From positions 1 to 8,106 of the forward strand of contig CALEOQ010000505.1 in assembly GCA_937910255.1 (NCBI GenBank): a stretch of DNA of 8,106 nucleotides, given 5' to 3'. The translations under genes were made by a program, and so were the position numbers. Source of the DNA: an uncultured Caulobacteraceae bacterium (GTDB lineage Bacteria > Pseudomonadota > Alphaproteobacteria > Caulobacterales > Caulobacteraceae). The notes under the pieces were generated by a model. That model made no database searches. It saw nothing but the letters and a program-made list of their open reading frames with translations, and was not told the origin of the DNA. Below, piece after piece: positions 7,232 to 8,106 of this stretch; the first letter of the stretch is position 1; each line of letters starts with the position of its first letter.

Positions 7232-7660
7232 ATGCCCGAACAGCCCGACTTCGAACCGCAGGATCAGGCCGAGACCTTTGACGAGGACAACACGATCGGC
7301 GCCGGCGACGACATTCCGCCGGCTGAAATGCGAACCTTTGAGGAAATGCCCGCCGTCCATGACGAAACCGCCGCCCTTGGCGATGCGGACGACGACGAGG
7401 CCCTGATCGCCGAAGACCTGGACAATGACGAGATCGTGGCCCTGGCCCGTGACGAGCGGGACGGTCTGAGCCGTGACAGCGACAATCCTCAGGTTCGCGC
7501 CGCCGAGCAGGACGCAGGCCCCCGGGCCGGCGCCGATGAGCCCGCCCTGATCGACGCCGGCGGCCTTTCCGGCGCGCCGGAGGACGCTGACGTGAGCGAC
7601 CTGGAATCCGCCCGCCTGGATGACGCGGACCTTCAGGATTTGGGCTATCGCAAAGACTGA
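7232..7660 (+). CDS. Highly acidic hypothetical protein, 142 residues
   Basis: I do not recognise the family. The protein starts MPEQPDFEPQDQAETFDED and ends DLQDLGYRKD. By my count it has about 45 Asp/Glu against 9 Lys/Arg and one His, giving a net charge of about -36. It has no cysteine, signal peptide, membrane segment or long hydrophobic core, so much of it is probably disordered. Clusters such as DADDDEALIAEDLDNDE (about 51-67) are the most acidic. Codon use has the GC-rich third-position bias of its neighbours and a strong ribosome-binding site precedes it, so it is a real gene rather than a chance frame. It is divergent from fadE and upstream of the phosphotransacetylase-like gene. Metal or ion buffering, protein binding or DNA mimicry are speculative possibilities; no function is assigned. 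Confidence 0.8.
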   Translation: MPEQPDFEPQDQAETFDEDNTIGAGDDIPPAEMRTFEEMPAVHDETAALGDADDDEALIAEDLDNDEIVALARDERDGLSRDSDNPQVRAAEQDAGPRAGADEPALIDAGGLSGAPEDADVSDLESARLDDADLQDLGYRKD

Positions 7661-7708
7661 TCGCCGAGCGACCGCCAGAGCGTGAACCGACACTTGAGAC
7701 TGTGCCGA

Positions 7709-7736
7709 GCGGTCCGGGCGTGACAGCCTGGACCGC
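7709..7736 (+). other. Strong RNA hairpin in leader of phosphotransacetylase-like gene
   Basis: Positions 7709-7719 (GCGGTCCGGGC) pair with 7726-7736 (GCCTGGACCGC). This makes an 11-bp stem with one G-U pair and a 6-nt loop, GTGACA. No T-run follows, so it is not a canonical intrinsic terminator. It ends 9 nt before the GGAG ribosome-binding site at 7746-7749, where it could affect translation or mRNA stability, or it may end the upstream transcript by another route. The structure is seen directly; its function is not known. Confidence 0.55.
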
Positions 7737-7745
7737 CGCAGCCGT

Positions 7746-7749
7746 GGAG
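7746..7749 (+). promoter_or_regulatory. Shine-Dalgarno supporting a TTG start
   Basis: GGAG is followed by seven bases and then TTG at 7757. The next upstream in-frame codon of note is a stop (TGA at 7721), and no ATG or GTG lies in frame between them, so TTG with this site is the best start. The site sits in the palindrome GGAGCTCC (7746-7753). Confidence 0.6.
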
Positions 7750-7756
7750 CTCCCCC

Positions 7757-7948
7757 TTGCCCCAGCCGACCCCCGCCGATAGCGCCCCGGGCTCCCAGCT
7801 GGAGCGCCTCCTGGCCCTGGCCGATCGCCCCGATCCGGTGAGGACGGCGGTGGTGCATCCGGTGGATGAGCTTTCGCTGACCGGCGCCGTTGAGGCTGCG
7901 GCGCGGGGGCTCATCATTCCGGTGCTGGTGGGACCGCAGGCGCGGATC
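7757..7948 (+). CDS. Phosphate acetyl/butyryltransferase-like protein, N-terminal fragment
   Basis: Only 64 codons are present before the library adapter. The segment VRTAVVHPVDELSLTGAVEA (28-47), followed by GLIIPVLVGPQARI (51-64), is typical of the start of the short PTA/PTB family (phosphotransacetylase or phosphotransbutyrylase domain, usually about 300 residues). This family interconverts acyl-CoA plus phosphate with acyl-phosphate plus CoA. Most of the catalytic domain is missing, so activity and substrate cannot be read. The start is TTG 7757, since an in-frame stop at 7721 leaves no other. The frame continues to 8008 only through adapter, ending in RSEERRVGKECRSRWSPYH, which is not part of the protein. 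An acetate kinase-like gene might follow beyond the contig, but that is a guess from known pta-ack pairs. Confidence 0.75.
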
Positions 7949-8006
7949 AGATCGGAAGAGCGTCGTGTAGGGAAAGAGTGTAGATCTCGGTGGTCGCCGT
8001 ATCATT
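7949..8006 (-). other. Illumina TruSeq universal adapter, reverse complement (artefact)
   Basis: AGATCGGAAGAGCGTCGTGT begins at 7949 and the sequence ends with the complement of P5 at 8006. It is 58 nt and, from memory, has no mismatch. It is the inverted counterpart of 79-136, consistent with reads running through into the Read 1/P5 adapter at both contig ends. Confidence 0.98.
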
Positions 8007-8106
8007 AAAAAAAAAAAAGCACATATAACACACCTCGCATCCACCCCGCAGCCACAACCTCGGAAGACGTCTCGAATACATCCACAGGCGAGCTCGCAGG
8101 CAACCC
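8007..8106. other. Poly-A and read-through noise (artefact)
   Basis: Twelve A residues (8007-8018), matching the flow-cell oligo's T linker, precede 88 bases of A/C-rich sequence (8019-8106) without coding or motif content. Their position and composition mirror 1-78, although the noise bases themselves are not the same sequence. No biological feature is supported. Confidence 0.95.

Noticed and set aside
7709..7736. Hairpin as a canonical rho-independent terminator of the acidic-protein gene.
   Set aside because: No run of T follows the stem on the plus strand; the downstream bases are CGCAGCCG. It was kept only as a hairpin of unknown function.
79..8006. Terminal inverted repeats suggesting a transposon, linear plasmid or phage end.
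   Set aside because: The repeats are exact or near-exact sequencing adapters with linker homopolymers, and no transposase or replication gene lies between them.

Overview
This window is one assembled contig of GC-rich bacterial DNA whose two ends are sequencing artefact. Genomic sequence runs from about 137 to 7948. Outside it, at 79-136 and 7949-8006, lie inverted copies of the Illumina TruSeq universal (P5 + Read 1) adapter. Each is followed outward by a 12-base homopolymer, as expected from the flow-cell oligo linker, and then by 66-88 bases of noise rich in A and C when read outward. The apparent terminal inverted repeats are therefore not biological, and both outermost genes are cut by the library ends.

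The insert looks alphaproteobacterial, possibly Caulobacterales. This is an inference from codon use, the FadE/thiolase/FadJ-like gene set, and a paralogous acetyl-CoA hydrolase/transferase. No rRNA or other marker is present to settle it.

Layout. A tightly packed minus-strand operon fills 137-7047. In transcription order it encodes a FadE-type acyl-CoA dehydrogenase (4795-7047), a thiolase (3515-4798), a FadJ-like enoyl-CoA hydratase/3-hydroxyacyl-CoA dehydrogenase (1386-3503), and the first 417 codons of an acetyl-CoA hydrolase/CoA-transferase family protein (137-1389). The first and second genes overlap by ATGA and the third and fourth by GTGA. The second and third are 11 nt apart, with a Shine-Dalgarno overlapping the stop codon. 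Together the first three genes encode every chemical step of a beta-oxidation turn: dehydrogenation, hydration, NAD-dependent oxidation and thiolysis. The fourth could dispose of or exchange the CoA-thioester products.

A 184-nt divergent intergenic region (7048-7231) carries a perfect 14-bp palindrome and a possible EcfG-like promoter facing fadE. On the plus strand follow a very acidic 142-residue protein of unknown function (7232-7660), a 96-nt gap with a strong hairpin, and the first 64 codons of a phosphate acetyl/butyryltransferase-like gene starting at TTG 7757. The acyl-CoA theme (acetyl-CoA made by the operon, acetyl-CoA to acetyl-phosphate by the transferase) continues across the divergent region, although co-regulation is only inferred.

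I see no mobile element, CRISPR array, tRNA or rRNA, and no evidence for a novel system. The biological content is a conventional fatty-acid oxidation locus. The most consequential observation is the adapter contamination, which also creates chimeric protein translations.
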